This document shows positions 18,812 through 27,334 of a DNA stretch of 33,339 nt, in pieces. The stretch is from Deltaproteobacteria bacterium (lineage in GTDB: Bacteria > Desulfobacterota > Binatia > UBA12015). The notes beneath the pieces are model-generated. The model was not told the origin of the DNA, made no database searches, and saw only the letters and a program-made list of their open reading frames with translations. Where the stretch lies: the NCBI GenBank assembly GCA_016874715.1, contig VGTK01000050.1, forward strand, positions 1 to 33,339, in the 5' to 3' direction. How positions within the stretch are numbered: position 1 is the first letter of the stretch; the number at the start of each line of letters is the position of its first letter. Made by a program: the position numbers and the translations under genes.

Positions 18812-20017
18812 GTGAAGCTCGGCATCGATCGCCTGCTCGCGGAGCCCGACCAGCGGGCGCGGCTGCGCGGCCGGCGTCTGGCGCTGCTCGGCCACCCGGC
18901 GTCGGTGACGCGGGAACTCGTGCACTCGCTCGACGCGCTCGCCGCCTGCGACGACCTGCAGATCGTCGCGGCGCTCGGCCCGCAGCACGGCATGCGCGGC
19001 GAGAAGCAGGACAACATGGTCGAGTCCGACGACTTCGTCGATCCGCAGCACGGCGTCCCGGTGCACAGCCTGTACGGCGAGACGCGGCGGCCGACCGACG
19101 CCATGCTCGACCGGGTCGACGTCGTGCTGGTCGACCTGCAGGACCTCGGCACCCGGATCTACACCTTCGTCACGACGCTGCGTTACGTGCTCGAGGAGGC
19201 GGGGCGGCGCGGCAAGGCCGTGTGCGTGCTCGACCGTCCGAACCCGGTGGGGCGTCCGGTGGAAGGACTGCGGCTTCGCGAAGGCTGGGAGAGCTTCGTC
19301 GGCGCCGGACCGCTGCCGATGCGGCACGGCCTCACCCTGGGCGAGCTCGCGCGCTGGTTCGTCCGCACGCTGCGCATCGACGTCGAGCTCGACGTGATCG
19401 CGATGGCCGGCTGGGATCCGCACGCGGCGCCGGGCTTCGGCTGGCCGGCGGGCGAGCTGTCCTGGGTGAACCCGAGCCCCAACGCGCCGAACCTCGCGAT
19501 GGCGCGCTGCTACCCGGGGACGGTCATGATCGAGGGCACGGAGCTCTCCGAGGGGCGCGGCACGACGCGGCCGCTCGAGGTGGTGGGCGCGCCCGACCTC
19601 GACGGCGTGGCGGTGGTCGCCGAGATGCAGCGTCTCGCGCCGCAGTGGCTCCGCGGCTGCACGCTCCGTCCGTGCTTCTTCGAGCCGACGTTCCACAAGC
19701 ACGCGGGCACGCTGTGCGGTGCCGTGCAGGTGCACGTCGACCATCCGGGATACGACCACGCGGCGTTCCGGCCCTACCGCGTGATCGCGCTGCTGCTGAA
19801 GGCGTACCGCGTGCTCCGTCCCGACGCCGCGATCTGGCGCGACTTCGCGTACGAGTACGAGCGCGGCCGGCTCGCCATCGACCTGATCAACGGCGGACCG
19901 CTGCTGCGCGAGTGGGTCGACGATCCGTCGGCCGCGCCCGCGGACCTCGATCACGCGCTCCTGCCCGACGAGCGCTCCTGGGACGAGGAGCGCCGCGACG
20001 TCCTGCTCTACCCCTGA
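18812..20017 (+). CDS. namZ: NamZ-type exo-beta-N-acetylmuramidase (DUF1343, GH171)
   Basis: 401 residues from GTG 18812, with GAGAGG about 10 bases upstream. The family is recognised from LALLGHPASVT (about 25-35), GPQHGMRGEKQDNM (about 54-67), VPVHSLYGETRRPT, VLVDLQDLGTRIYTF, VCVLDRPNPVGRPVEG, MRHGLTLGELARWF and the strongly conserved MIEGTELSEGRGTTRPLE. NamZ enzymes remove N-acetylmuramic acid from the non-reducing end of peptidoglycan fragments during cell-wall recycling. Unlike the exported Bacillus enzyme, no signal peptide is visible, so it may act on fragments already imported. The catalytic residues cannot be assigned with certainty from sequence alone. It is flanked by the DOMON-like gene and alanine dehydrogenase on the same strand. 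Confidence 0.88.
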   Translation: MKLGIDRLLAEPDQRARLRGRRLALLGHPASVTRELVHSLDALAACDDLQIVAALGPQHGMRGEKQDNMVESDDFVDPQHGVPVHSLYGETRRPTDAMLDRVDVVLVDLQDLGTRIYTFVTTLRYVLEEAGRRGKAVCVLDRPNPVGRPVEGLRLREGWESFVGAGPLPMRHGLTLGELARWFVRTLRIDVELDVIAMAGWDPHAAPGFGWPAGELSWVNPSPNAPNLAMARCYPGTVMIEGTELSEGRGTTRPLEVVGAPDLDGVAVVAEMQRLAPQWLRGCTLRPCFFEPTFHKHAGTLCGAVQVHVDHPGYDHAAFRPYRVIALLLKAYRVLRPDAAIWRDFAYEYERGRLAIDLINGGPLLREWVDDPSAAPADLDHALLPDERSWDEERRDVLLYP

Positions 20018-20038
20018 ACGTCGCTTCAGTCCGGTCCC

Positions 20039-20047
20039 GGAGGTGAT
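20039..20047 (+). promoter_or_regulatory. Strong Shine-Dalgarno with unusual spacing before ald
   Basis: GGAGGTGAT is a near-perfect anti-16S match, but it lies about 13 bases before the ATG at 20061, longer than the usual 5-9. A GTG (20043) inside the motif is in frame but would add six residues before the conserved MDIAVPKEIK start. Confidence 0.5.
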
Positions 20048-20060
20048 AGCGTCGCACCCC

Positions 20061-21164
20061 ATGGACATCGCCGTACCGAAGGAGATCAAGGCCGAGGAGA
20101 AGCGGGTCGCGATCACGCCGGCAGGCGTCGCGGCGCTGGTCGCGCACGGACACCGGGTCTTCGTCGAGCGCGGCGCGGGTGAGGGCTCGGGGCTCGGCGA
20201 CACGCGCTACGAGGCGGCCGGTGCCGCGATCTGCGCCGACGCCGACGAGACCTGGGCGCGCGGGCAGCTCGTCCTCAAGGTGAAGGAGCCGGTCGGGCCG
20301 GAGATCGGCCGCCTGCGGCCGGACCTCGTGCTCTTCACCTACCTGCACCTCGCGGCGAGCGAGGAGCTGACGCGCCGCATGCTCGACAGCGGCGTCACCG
20401 GCTTCGCCTACGAGACGGTGCAGCTCGACGACGGCTCGCTGCCGCTGCTCGCGCCGATGAGCGAGGTCGCGGGGCGGCTCTCCGTGCAGGTCGGTGCGTG
20501 GTGCCTGCAGCACCAGAACGGCGGGCGTGGCGTGCTGCTCTCGGGCGCGTCCGGCGTGCGGCCGGGCAAGGTGGTGATCCTCGGCGCCGGGATCGCGGGC
20601 ACCAGCGCGTGCCAGGTCGCGGTCGGGATCGGTGCGGACGTGAGCATCCTCGACGTCAACCCGACGCGGCTGCGCTACGTGCACGACATCCTCGGCGGCC
20701 ACGTCACCACCGTGATGTCGAACCGTGCCAACGTGGAGGAGGAGGCGCTCGAGGCCGACCTGGTGATCGGCTCGGTGCTGATCCCCGGCGCGCGCGCACC
20801 GAAGCTGCTGTCGCGGCAGGTCGTCGCCGGCATGCGCAAGGGTGCCGCGCTGGTGGACATCTCGATCGACCAGGGCGGCACCGCCGAGACGTCGCGGCCG
20901 ACGACGCACGACGACCCGATCTACGTCGAGGAGGGCGTCGTGCACTACTGCGTGACGAACATGCCGGGCATGGTCCCGCACACCTCGACGCACGCGCTCA
21001 CCAACGTCACCCTGGGCTACGCGCTGCAGCTCGCCGATCTCGGAACCGACGGCGCGCTCGAGGCGAGCGCGCCCTTGCGGCGTGCGCTCAACGTCCGCGC
21101 CGGGCGCATCGTGCACTCGGCCGTCGCCGAAGCCTTTCCCGCGCTCGCGCTCCGCAAGAGCTGA
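20061..21164 (+). CDS. ald: Alanine dehydrogenase
   Basis: 367 residues, the usual length. It catalyses NAD-dependent reversible oxidative deamination of L-alanine to pyruvate and ammonia in the cytoplasm. The start MDIAVPKEIKAEEKRVAITP is the family's canonical N-terminus. Substrate-binding residues match: Arg15, Lys75 in VLKVKEP and His96 in YLHLA. The Rossmann segment KVVILGAGIAGTSACQVA (about 175-192) and NMPGMVPHTST are also present. It lies 43 bases after the NamZ gene on the same strand, so alanine released from peptidoglycan stem peptides could be its substrate; this link is inferred from context. AT-richer DNA after the stop separates it from the next gene. Confidence 0.93.
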   Translation: MDIAVPKEIKAEEKRVAITPAGVAALVAHGHRVFVERGAGEGSGLGDTRYEAAGAAICADADETWARGQLVLKVKEPVGPEIGRLRPDLVLFTYLHLAASEELTRRMLDSGVTGFAYETVQLDDGSLPLLAPMSEVAGRLSVQVGAWCLQHQNGGRGVLLSGASGVRPGKVVILGAGIAGTSACQVAVGIGADVSILDVNPTRLRYVHDILGGHVTTVMSNRANVEEEALEADLVIGSVLIPGARAPKLLSRQVVAGMRKGAALVDISIDQGGTAETSRPTTHDDPIYVEEGVVHYCVTNMPGMVPHTSTHALTNVTLGYALQLADLGTDGALEASAPLRRALNVRAGRIVHSAVAEAFPALALRKS

Positions 21165-21300
21165 TTGCGCCGAGGCGTCTGGCCCTTGCGGCGCGGCCGC
21201 CCTTTACAGCCAATTCAGTTCTAGCAAAACGTTGCAGGTCACTGGGGTCACCACGGCAGCGATGGTAGCGTCCGCGCGTGCGAACGAATCGAGGTGCATC

Positions 21301-22784
21301 ATGACGCGACCGTCCAAGATCCAACCGCTCGCGGCTCTCGTCGTTGCCGCCATCGTGGCCGCAGCGCCGGCCGCATATGCCAGCAGCGATTTCGACGCCG
21401 GCGTGCTGCAGCGCCGCGACCCCGCGATCGGAACCGATCTCGGCTTCGGCCTCTGCCGTCTGTTCGTCGGCCCGCGCGGCGCGATCCCGGCTGGCGAGTT
21501 CGTGCTGAAGATCGGCGACGACGACGTGCGTAACGGCTACGAGCTCGAGCTGCGCGGCCAGCCACGACCGACGGCGCGGGCGGCTACACGCTCTCCACCG
21601 ACCAGCAGGACGCCGAGGACTTCTACGAGCAGATCCTGCACCGCGCGCTGCGTCTCGAGAAGTCCGACTTCGATCTGCGTCAGCTGATCGTCGAGGTTCG
21701 GAGGACGGATCTCGACCTCGCGTTCGACGACGTGACGTGCACGATCAAGCTCGACGGCTCGATCCTCACGGATACGAAGCCGCTCACGTCGCTGCCGACC
21801 TCGTCCAGCCCGCCGCTGCGGCGCGTCCCGGCGTCACCGGTGCAGCTGCGCTACCTCGGCGCGGGCACGTACTTCGAGCCCGCCGGTGCCGCCGCGGCTC
21901 TCGACACCCCGAGCGAGACGTCGAGCACCTCGGCCGCGGGCTGCGCGGCGCCGAACTTCACCCCGCTGCCCGACAAGTGCGGCTCGCCGACGTGCCTCGT
22001 GACGTTCGCGGGCTACCAGTGGTGGACGGAGTACAATTTCTTCCCGCCGCCGACGTACTTCTACAACAACAACAACGCCTGGGCGCCGAAGAACGTCACC
22101 GTCGACGCCGAGGGGCTGCACCTCTTCGTGCAGCAGCGGGATCTCGGCGGCGGACTCACGTGGGCCGCGGGTGAGGCCGCGACCGCGCTCAACCTCGACG
22201 GCAGCGTCGCGGACCTCGGCTACGGAACGTACCTCGTGACCGCGAAGGTCAAGACGGCCGCGTCGTGGTCGGTGCTCGATCCGAACGTCGCGTTCGGCGC
22301 ATTCACCTACGAGCGCGATCGCACCGGCGACGCGAACAATCCCGGACGCGAGCTCGACCTGGCCGAGATCTCGCGCTGGGGCCGCGCGTCCGGCACGCCG
22401 TGCCGGATCTCGCCGCCCTCGCTGTGCTCGGGGAACGCCCAGTTCACCGTGCAGAACTGGGACGCGCAGCCCGACAACTTGCACCGCTACACGATCAACG
22501 CCGTCGACACGATCACGCTGGTCATGAGGTGGACCGGCGCGAACCAGCCGGTCACGTTCTCGCAGTACGACGGCGCGTACACGCTCGACACCGTCGGCGC
22601 GGCGACTCCCGCCAACACCTGGACGACGGCGCCCGACCAGAACCCGTTCGTCCCGTCCAACGGCTGCCAGCAGTTCCACCTGAACCTGTGGATGGGCGAC
22701 TTCACCGACGCGAGCGGCGGCTACAACCCGCCGCCGAACGGCGTCCAGGAAGTGGTCGTCACGAACTTCCAGTACAGCCGCTGA
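21301..22784 (+). pseudogene. Secreted GH16-like (concanavalin-A fold) protein, frameshifted near 21562
   Basis: ATG 21301 has GAGGTG upstream and opens a signal peptide (MTRPSKIQPLAALVVAAIV..., cleaved near AYA-SS). The frame then runs to about 21560, where it shifts; one extra C at CAGCC (about 21558-21563) would read ...RGQPTTDGAGGYTL and join the two halves into a ~494-residue protein. The C-terminal ~270 residues look like a GH16-type beta-jellyroll: NNAWAPKNVTVDAEGLHLFV, DLGYGTYLVTAKVKT, then GRELDLAEISRWG at 22344-22382, which contains the GH16 catalytic pattern ExDxxE (E at 22350, D at 22356, E at 22365), and finally QQFHLNLWMGDF. The N-terminal region is unrecognised. Substrate is unknown. 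It may be a functional gene with a sequence error. Confidence 0.68.
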
Positions 22785-22802
22785 GACGACGGGCTACCGC
22801 AT

Positions 22803-22831
22803 CGACGGCCTGACGTTCGAGCAGGCCGTCG
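22803..22831 (+). terminator. Hairpin terminator candidate after the GH16-like gene
   Basis: A perfect 10-bp stem (22803-22812 with 22822-22831) and 9-base loop lie 18 bases after the stop codon. There is no T-tract. Confidence 0.5.
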
Positions 22832-22890
22832 TGGCGCTCGGTCGCCTCGGGTGATCGGCTCGTCGTGCAATCTGCGCGTGTGGGCGGCTG

Positions 22891-23035
22891 TCAGTCGGAG
22901 GTGTCGCGGAAGTGGCCGGTGTCGTTGCGCGCCGCGGGTGCCGCGAACGCCGCGCTCCAGCAGGCGCCCGTGCTGCTGTGCATCTGCACCGTCACGGCGG
23001 TGTCCTGGCCACGGCAGTGCGGTGGAGAACGAGGC
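22891..23035 (-). pseudogene. C-terminal relic of a secreted Cys-containing protein
   Basis: On the minus strand one frame reads CRGQDTAVTVQMHSSTGACW followed by SAAFAAPAARNDTGHFRDTSD and a stop at 22891. This resembles the C-terminal end (a Cys-W pair and a final N-D-x-x-F-x-x-x) that I recall in many exported proteins of similar genomes. The upstream part is missing: another frame (GNASFSTALPWPG) carries a plausible continuation for a few residues, then homology ends close to the transposase relic. Likely a gene broken by an insertion event; family assignment is tentative. Confidence 0.35.
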
Positions 23036-23130
23036 GTTGCCAGGCGGGTTTTGCTCCTCGCTGGGTTCCAATAGAAAGGTTTCCGAACGTCAACTACATC
23101 CCCCCTCTCAGGTTTTCCCTGATGCGCTAG

Positions 23131-23375
23131 TGAGGTGGTCTTCCACTGGCGCCGTGGCGGATCCAGGCGCACGTGACGATCACGGTGCTCGCCCTGCTGC
23201 TCGAGCGTGTGATCGGGATCCGCGCGCAGGACACGTGGCGCAACGTGCGAGCGCAGCTCGAGACGATCAAGGTTGGTCGAGTACGAGCGCGGCGACGCGC
23301 ACGTGAAGCAGACCACCGAGGTGCGCCCCAGCGTCGCGGCGCTGCTCAAGAAAAGAGTCGAGAGAACGCCGTGCA
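23131..23375 (+). mobile_element. Transposase 3' relic (IS4/IS1634-like), multiply frameshifted
   Basis: Three successive frames give a continuous transposase-type C-terminus: EVVFHWRR (from 23132), RIQAHVTITVLALLLERVIG to DTWRNVRAQLETIKV (23158-23272), and VEYERGDAHVKQTTEVRPSV to AALLKK (23276-23355). The pattern F-H-W/ R-I-x-A-H-V / LALLLER is typical of the IS4/IS1634 DDE transposase tail. The catalytic core and terminal inverted repeats are not found, so the element is dead. Surrounding DNA from about 23060 to 23130 is noticeably AT-richer. Confidence 0.55.
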
Positions 23376-23481
23376 CATTCGTGAGACCGGTGCCACGTTC
23401 GGGGGCGAGGTACCCGAGAACGACGAGATCGATCTCGACACGCCACGGGGGCGGGCACAGCGCGCCGACCGAAGTGCGGCC

Positions 23482-23745
23482 ATCCGCAAGAAGACGCATT
23501 TTCTCTTCCTGGGGCAGGAGGTCGGGTACGGATACTGGGATTCGCCGATCGTCGTACCCGACGGCAGCCGGCACTACGCCGAGGAACATGGCCTGGACGA
23601 TCCCGTCTATGTCTACGTACCGAACGCGCGGCCGGGTGCCCGTGCGCCCCATGCATGGGTGGCTCGTGCGGCGACGCCGAGCGAGCGGACGCCGCGGGAG
23701 CACGACGATCGCGTCCATTTGGTTGGGGGGTTCGAGACGAGCAGC
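23482..23745 (+). pseudogene. C-terminal relic of an FAD-dependent aromatic-ring monooxygenase
   Basis: An open frame reads FLGQEVGYGYWDSPIVVPDG, then DDPVYVYVPNARPGARAPHAWV and HDDRVHLVGGF. The order G-Y-x-Y-x-SPIV-x-DG, Y-x-P-x-A-x-PG-x-RAPH is that of the C-terminal segment of TfdB/MhpA/PgaE-type flavin hydroxylases. The FAD-binding GxGxxG and DG motifs upstream are absent; the sequence before 23480 belongs to the transposase relic. It shares a single open frame with part of that relic only by chance. No intact copy lies in the window. Confidence 0.5.
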
Positions 23746-23935
23746 ACGCCGCGGGACGGCAGGCGTCTCAGAGATCGGCCGCGTGAAGTGAGCACCGAAA
23801 TGAAGTTCGCCGCTGAGTCGCCTGCGCGCTCCGCCATCCTTTCGCGACACCACCGCAGCGCCTGATCGGGCCGCCGCCGCCGACGACCTAAAGGCCCGCG
23901 CTGCCGGGGTCGATGAGGGCGAAGCGGAGGGCGCC

Positions 23936-25738
23936 ATGCTCGATGACACGAACGGAGTGAAACTCGCACGACCGCATGCGGTGGTGCTCGGCATCTGCGC
24001 GCTTCTCCTCCTGGGACCGGTGCCGCGACTCGCCGGAGCGGACACACCGGCGAACTGCAGCGCGGCCCAGGCCCCGACCTGCAACTGCTTGCAGGGCTAC
24101 TACTGCTGCTCGCTCGACGGAGAGTGCTCCAGCGGTTCGATGCCCGTCGGCGCCTGCATCAGCGACACCGCGGAGTACTGCGCGATGCCGCCGCCACCGA
24201 CGCCGTACCCCACGCCCATCCCGGCGAACGTCGCGTGCCCGAACCCGCCGGGCGGGTACGACTACCCTCTGGTCGAGGCCCCCGCGAGCGAGAACGACGT
24301 GTTCTCGCTCGCGGCGATGCCGCCGCAGCCCGATCTGAACGATCCCGACCGCCCGCGCTGCTCGCTCGCCGACGTGCAGCAACGAAAGGGGGCGGAGCAC
24401 GTCATGGCGCTGTCCCACCACTGGCGCATCTCGCTGCCGTGGGGACCGCAGCGTGCGGTGCACTTCGCTGCGCCCGCCAGCGACGGCTGGGCGATCGACG
24501 TCCGCAACCCCTACGGCTGCGAGCTCGACGGCTGGTGTCCGTACGCCTGCGAGCCCGGCTTCATCGAGACGCAGTTCGACGACTATGTCGGTCAGCCCTA
24601 CCATCTGTCGACGCAGGGCGACGGCTGGGTCGGCGCGGGTCGTCGCGTCGCCACGATCTCGGCGAACGACACCGAGTGCACCGGTGGCAACGTCGGCCTC
24701 TACTGCAACAGTTCGGGTGAAGCCCGACCGAAGGCGCCGTCGAAGCGTGCGACGCACGGCGTCGCGTACGGCGCGGACGGCTTCAGCAAGGGGTACCACC
24801 GCAAGCTGTGTCGCAGGACGCCCGGCGTGACGCTGGTCAACACGGCGACGGCGGAGATCACGGCATGCCGCACTGTCTTCCCGGGCACCGAGATCCCGCA
24901 GATCCCGACGAAGGTCAGCGGCGGCAACGGCACGCAGCCGCTGACGATCCTCCCCGACGACGGCCGCTGGTGGAAGGCCGGCACGTTCGAGTGGTTCGGT
25001 ACGCTCAACACCGCGCCCATCGAGTACTTCGTCGGTCGGCTCGCCGAGCCCAACCGGCCCGTGTGCGTGTGGGACACGGTGCGGCCCTCGTGCGCCCCCA
25101 ACCCGCTGTCGCCGGGTGCCACGCCACCGAGCTGCAGCTTCCCCGCGGGACCGAACGGCGGCGGCGTCGACTTCTACCCGTACATCATCGAGGTCCAGCG
25201 CGGCGTCGGGAACCTGGTCATCAATACCAACAACGACTACACGGCGAACTGGTTCGGCGTGTACGATCCCGCGCTCGGCAATCCGGGCTACGGTCTCGCG
25301 GCCTATGACGGGAGCGGGACGCTGCTCGGTGCGGTCGAGTGGTGCGGCCAGTACAAGCGCGCGCTGCGACGCCCGGGCAAGGCACTCGCCTGCAGCAAGT
25401 CGGAGCAGAACAGCGACGGCCTGCTGTGCGGCTACGATACGTCCAACAGCGTCGCGAGCGACTGCGGCGGCAAGGGCTTCGCATCGGACCCGGTCGACTC
25501 GAGCTGTCGCGCGGTCTACGACACGACAAAGCTCGCCCCGCGCACCTGGAGCGTCGGCTCGCTCGCCTGGAGTGCCGCGTGCACGTACGACGCCGGCACC
25601 AGCATGTGGTCGGCGTCGTGCGCCACGCTCGCGGATGGCGCCGCCATCACGGGCGCGGCGACGGTCGTGTTCTACCCGCTGACGCTGCCGCACTCGTGCT
25701 CGGACTCGGCCGCACCCCCAGCGGCACCGACGACCTGA
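23936..25738 (+). CDS. Secreted SUN-family-like protein (fungal Sun4/Uth1 type, GH132-like)
   Basis: 600 residues; ATG 23936 has GGAGGG just upstream. Signal peptide about 1-35. Residues 41-82 form a Cys-dense module (eight Cys, including CNCLQGYYCC), followed by a Pro-rich linker (84-97). From about 165 to 380 the sequence follows the yeast SUN domain as I remember it: GWAIDVRNPYG, then CPYACEPGFIETQF (201-214), a Cys-containing YHRKLCRR segment, CRTVFPGTEIPQIPT (311-325), a PLTILPDDGRWW region and CVWD (377-380). In yeast the corresponding blocks are CSYACQPG, CRTDYPGTE...IPT and a late CVWG. A further Cys-rich region (about 400-560) completes the domain. Fungal SUN proteins are secreted cell-wall septation proteins with proposed beta-glucan activity. 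Function here is inferred only. The gene follows a relic-rich region and stands alone. Confidence 0.7.
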   Translation: MLDDTNGVKLARPHAVVLGICALLLLGPVPRLAGADTPANCSAAQAPTCNCLQGYYCCSLDGECSSGSMPVGACISDTAEYCAMPPPPTPYPTPIPANVACPNPPGGYDYPLVEAPASENDVFSLAAMPPQPDLNDPDRPRCSLADVQQRKGAEHVMALSHHWRISLPWGPQRAVHFAAPASDGWAIDVRNPYGCELDGWCPYACEPGFIETQFDDYVGQPYHLSTQGDGWVGAGRRVATISANDTECTGGNVGLYCNSSGEARPKAPSKRATHGVAYGADGFSKGYHRKLCRRTPGVTLVNTATAEITACRTVFPGTEIPQIPTKVSGGNGTQPLTILPDDGRWWKAGTFEWFGTLNTAPIEYFVGRLAEPNRPVCVWDTVRPSCAPNPLSPGATPPSCSFPAGPNGGGVDFYPYIIEVQRGVGNLVINTNNDYTANWFGVYDPALGNPGYGLAAYDGSGTLLGAVEWCGQYKRALRRPGKALACSKSEQNSDGLLCGYDTSNSVASDCGGKGFASDPVDSSCRAVYDTTKLAPRTWSVGSLAWSAACTYDAGTSMWSASCATLADGAAITGAATVVFYPLTLPHSCSDSAAPPAAPTT

Positions 25739-25900
25739 TCCGTCCTCACGCGTTCGCCGCGAGGAACGCCATCTGCCGTCGAGGACGCTCAGCACGACCC
25801 GCGCGTTGGCGCCGTCCGTGCACGCGATGGCGTCCCACGTGCACTTCCGAGCGCACGGGTCACAAATCAGCGGGAGACCATCTGTCTCGCGCTTCCCCGA

Positions 25901-27247
25901 TCACCCCCAGAGCCGATCCAGCCCGCGCTCGACCGCGGCAAAGATCGCGTCGATCTCCTCGTGCGTCACGACCAGCGGCGGCGCCAGCGCGACCAGGTCG
26001 CGGATGCCGCGCACGATCACGCCCTCCTCGCGGACCAGCCCCGCGGCCTTGACGCCGAGCAGCGTCGTCGGCGTGAGCTCCGCGCGGCCACCGCGCGGCA
26101 CGACCTCGAGCGCGCCGATCAGGCCGCAGCCGCGCACCTCCGCGACGGCCCGGTGTGCGGCGAGCGCCTGCAGCTTCTTCTGGAGGTACGGACCGACGTC
26201 GTCGCGCGCGCGCTCGACGAGCTTCTCGCGCTCGATGATCTCCAGGTTCGCGAGTGCTGCTGCGGTCGCGGCGGGGTGCCCCGAGTAGGTGTAGCCGTGC
26301 GCGAGGTTGCCGCCCCGCGTGAGCACGTCGGCGATCTCGTCGCGCACCAGCGTGGCGCCGAGCGGCAGGTAGCCGCTGGTGATGCCCTTCGCGGTGACCA
26401 GCAGGTCCGGCTCGAGGTTCCACAGGTCGGATGCGAACCACGCGCCGAGGCGCCCGAAGGCGGTGATCACCTCGTCCGCCACGAACAGGATGTCGTGCCG
26501 GCGGCAGAGATCGCGCAGCGCGCGCAGGTAGCCCGGTGGCGGCACGATCACGCCACCCGCGCCCTGGACCGGCTCCGCGAACAGCGCCGCGATCGTGTCG
26601 GGACCTTCGCGGAGCAGGATGCGCTCGGTCTCGGCGAGGCAGTGCTCGGCGTACTGCTCGAGCGTCCGGCCGTCGTTCGCGCCGTAGGCGTACGGCCCGG
26701 GTACCTGGACGAAGCCGCGCAGCGGCAGGTCGAAGGGCTCGGTACACGCGGGGAGCCCGGTCATGCTGGTCGTCGCCAGCGTGACGCCATGATACGCGAA
26801 CGAGCGCGTCACGATCTTCTGCTTGCTGCGCGCGCCGCGGAGCTTCTGGTAGGCGCGGATCAGCTTCAGCGCCGACTCGTTCGCCTCGGAGCCGGAGTTC
26901 GAGAAGAACGCGTGGCCGAGGCCCTTCGGCGCGAGCTGCGCGAGCTTGCCGGCGAGCAGGATCGTCGGCTCGGTCGTCGTGTTGAAGAACGACGGGTAGT
27001 ACGCGACGGCCGTCATCTGCCGGTGGACGGCGTCCGCGATCTCGCGCCGGCCGTAGCCCACGTTCACGCACCAGAGCCCGGCGAGCGCGTCGATCAGCGG
27101 CCGGTCGTGCTCGTCGATCACCGTGCAGCCCGAGGCCGAGCGGATGATGCGCGTGCCGTGGCGCTCAAGGTCGGCGTGGTCGGTGAAGGGGTGCAGGTGG
27201 TGCGCCCGGTCGATGCGGCGCAGCGTTTCGAGGCTCAGCGGCTCCAT
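25901..27247 (-). CDS. Class-III PLP-dependent aminotransferase (omega-amino-acid or polyamine type)
   Basis: 448 residues, cytoplasmic. It transfers the amino group of an omega-amino acid, amine or polyamine to pyruvate or a similar keto acid. Class-III features in order: LWCVNVGYGRREIADAV (about 58-74), FFSNSGSEANESALKL (PLP phosphate site, about 114-129), SFAYHGVTLATTSMTG, FAEPVQGAGGVIVPP, LFVADEVITAFGRLG (Asp of the DEV motif) and the Schiff-base Lys287 in TAKGITSGYLPLGA, then YTYSGHPAATAAALANL. The N-terminus (RIDRAHHLHPFTDH) is that of the beta-alanine/omega-amino-acid:pyruvate group. No neighbour identifies the substrate. A GNAT gene lies upstream on the same strand with an 87-base gap containing a small hairpin. 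No clear ribosome site. Confidence 0.92.
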   Translation of the reverse strand: MEPLSLETLRRIDRAHHLHPFTDHADLERHGTRIIRSASGCTVIDEHDRPLIDALAGLWCVNVGYGRREIADAVHRQMTAVAYYPSFFNTTTEPTILLAGKLAQLAPKGLGHAFFSNSGSEANESALKLIRAYQKLRGARSKQKIVTRSFAYHGVTLATTSMTGLPACTEPFDLPLRGFVQVPGPYAYGANDGRTLEQYAEHCLAETERILLREGPDTIAALFAEPVQGAGGVIVPPPGYLRALRDLCRRHDILFVADEVITAFGRLGAWFASDLWNLEPDLLVTAKGITSGYLPLGATLVRDEIADVLTRGGNLAHGYTYSGHPAATAAALANLEIIEREKLVERARDDVGPYLQKKLQALAAHRAVAEVRGCGLIGALEVVPRGGRAELTPTTLLGVKAAGLVREEGVIVRGIRDLVALAPPLVVTHEEIDAIFAAVERGLDRLWG

Positions 27248-27306
27248 GTCGGCTGTAAAGCACGGCCGCCGGGGGCGGTCGACACGACCAGCGGCCGCCT
27301 CGCCGA

Positions 27307-27322
27307 TCTCGGCCGACCGAGA
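27307..27322 (-). terminator. Small hairpin downstream of the minus-strand GNAT gene
   Basis: TCTCGG and CCGAGA pair perfectly around a CCGA tetraloop, 12 bases past the GNAT stop and before the aminotransferase start. Short for a terminator and lacking a T-tract. Confidence 0.3.
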
Positions 27323-27334
27323 GCGGCCTCCGCG

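Noticed and set aside
21190..21240. TTTACA with an AT-rich stretch as a promoter for the GH16-like gene
   Set aside because: A -35-like TTTACA is present but no acceptable -10 at 16-18 bases, so it is not reported as a promoter.
23888..25795. A 635-codon minus-strand frame opposite the SUN-like gene
   Set aside because: Arg/Val/Ala-rich shadow without domains; the plus strand has a signal peptide and ordered Cys motifs.
25739..25900. Possible Cys-containing minus-strand peptide (TWDAIACTDGANARVVL)
   Set aside because: Short, with no start, no family match and no neighbours on that strand; too weak to call a relic.
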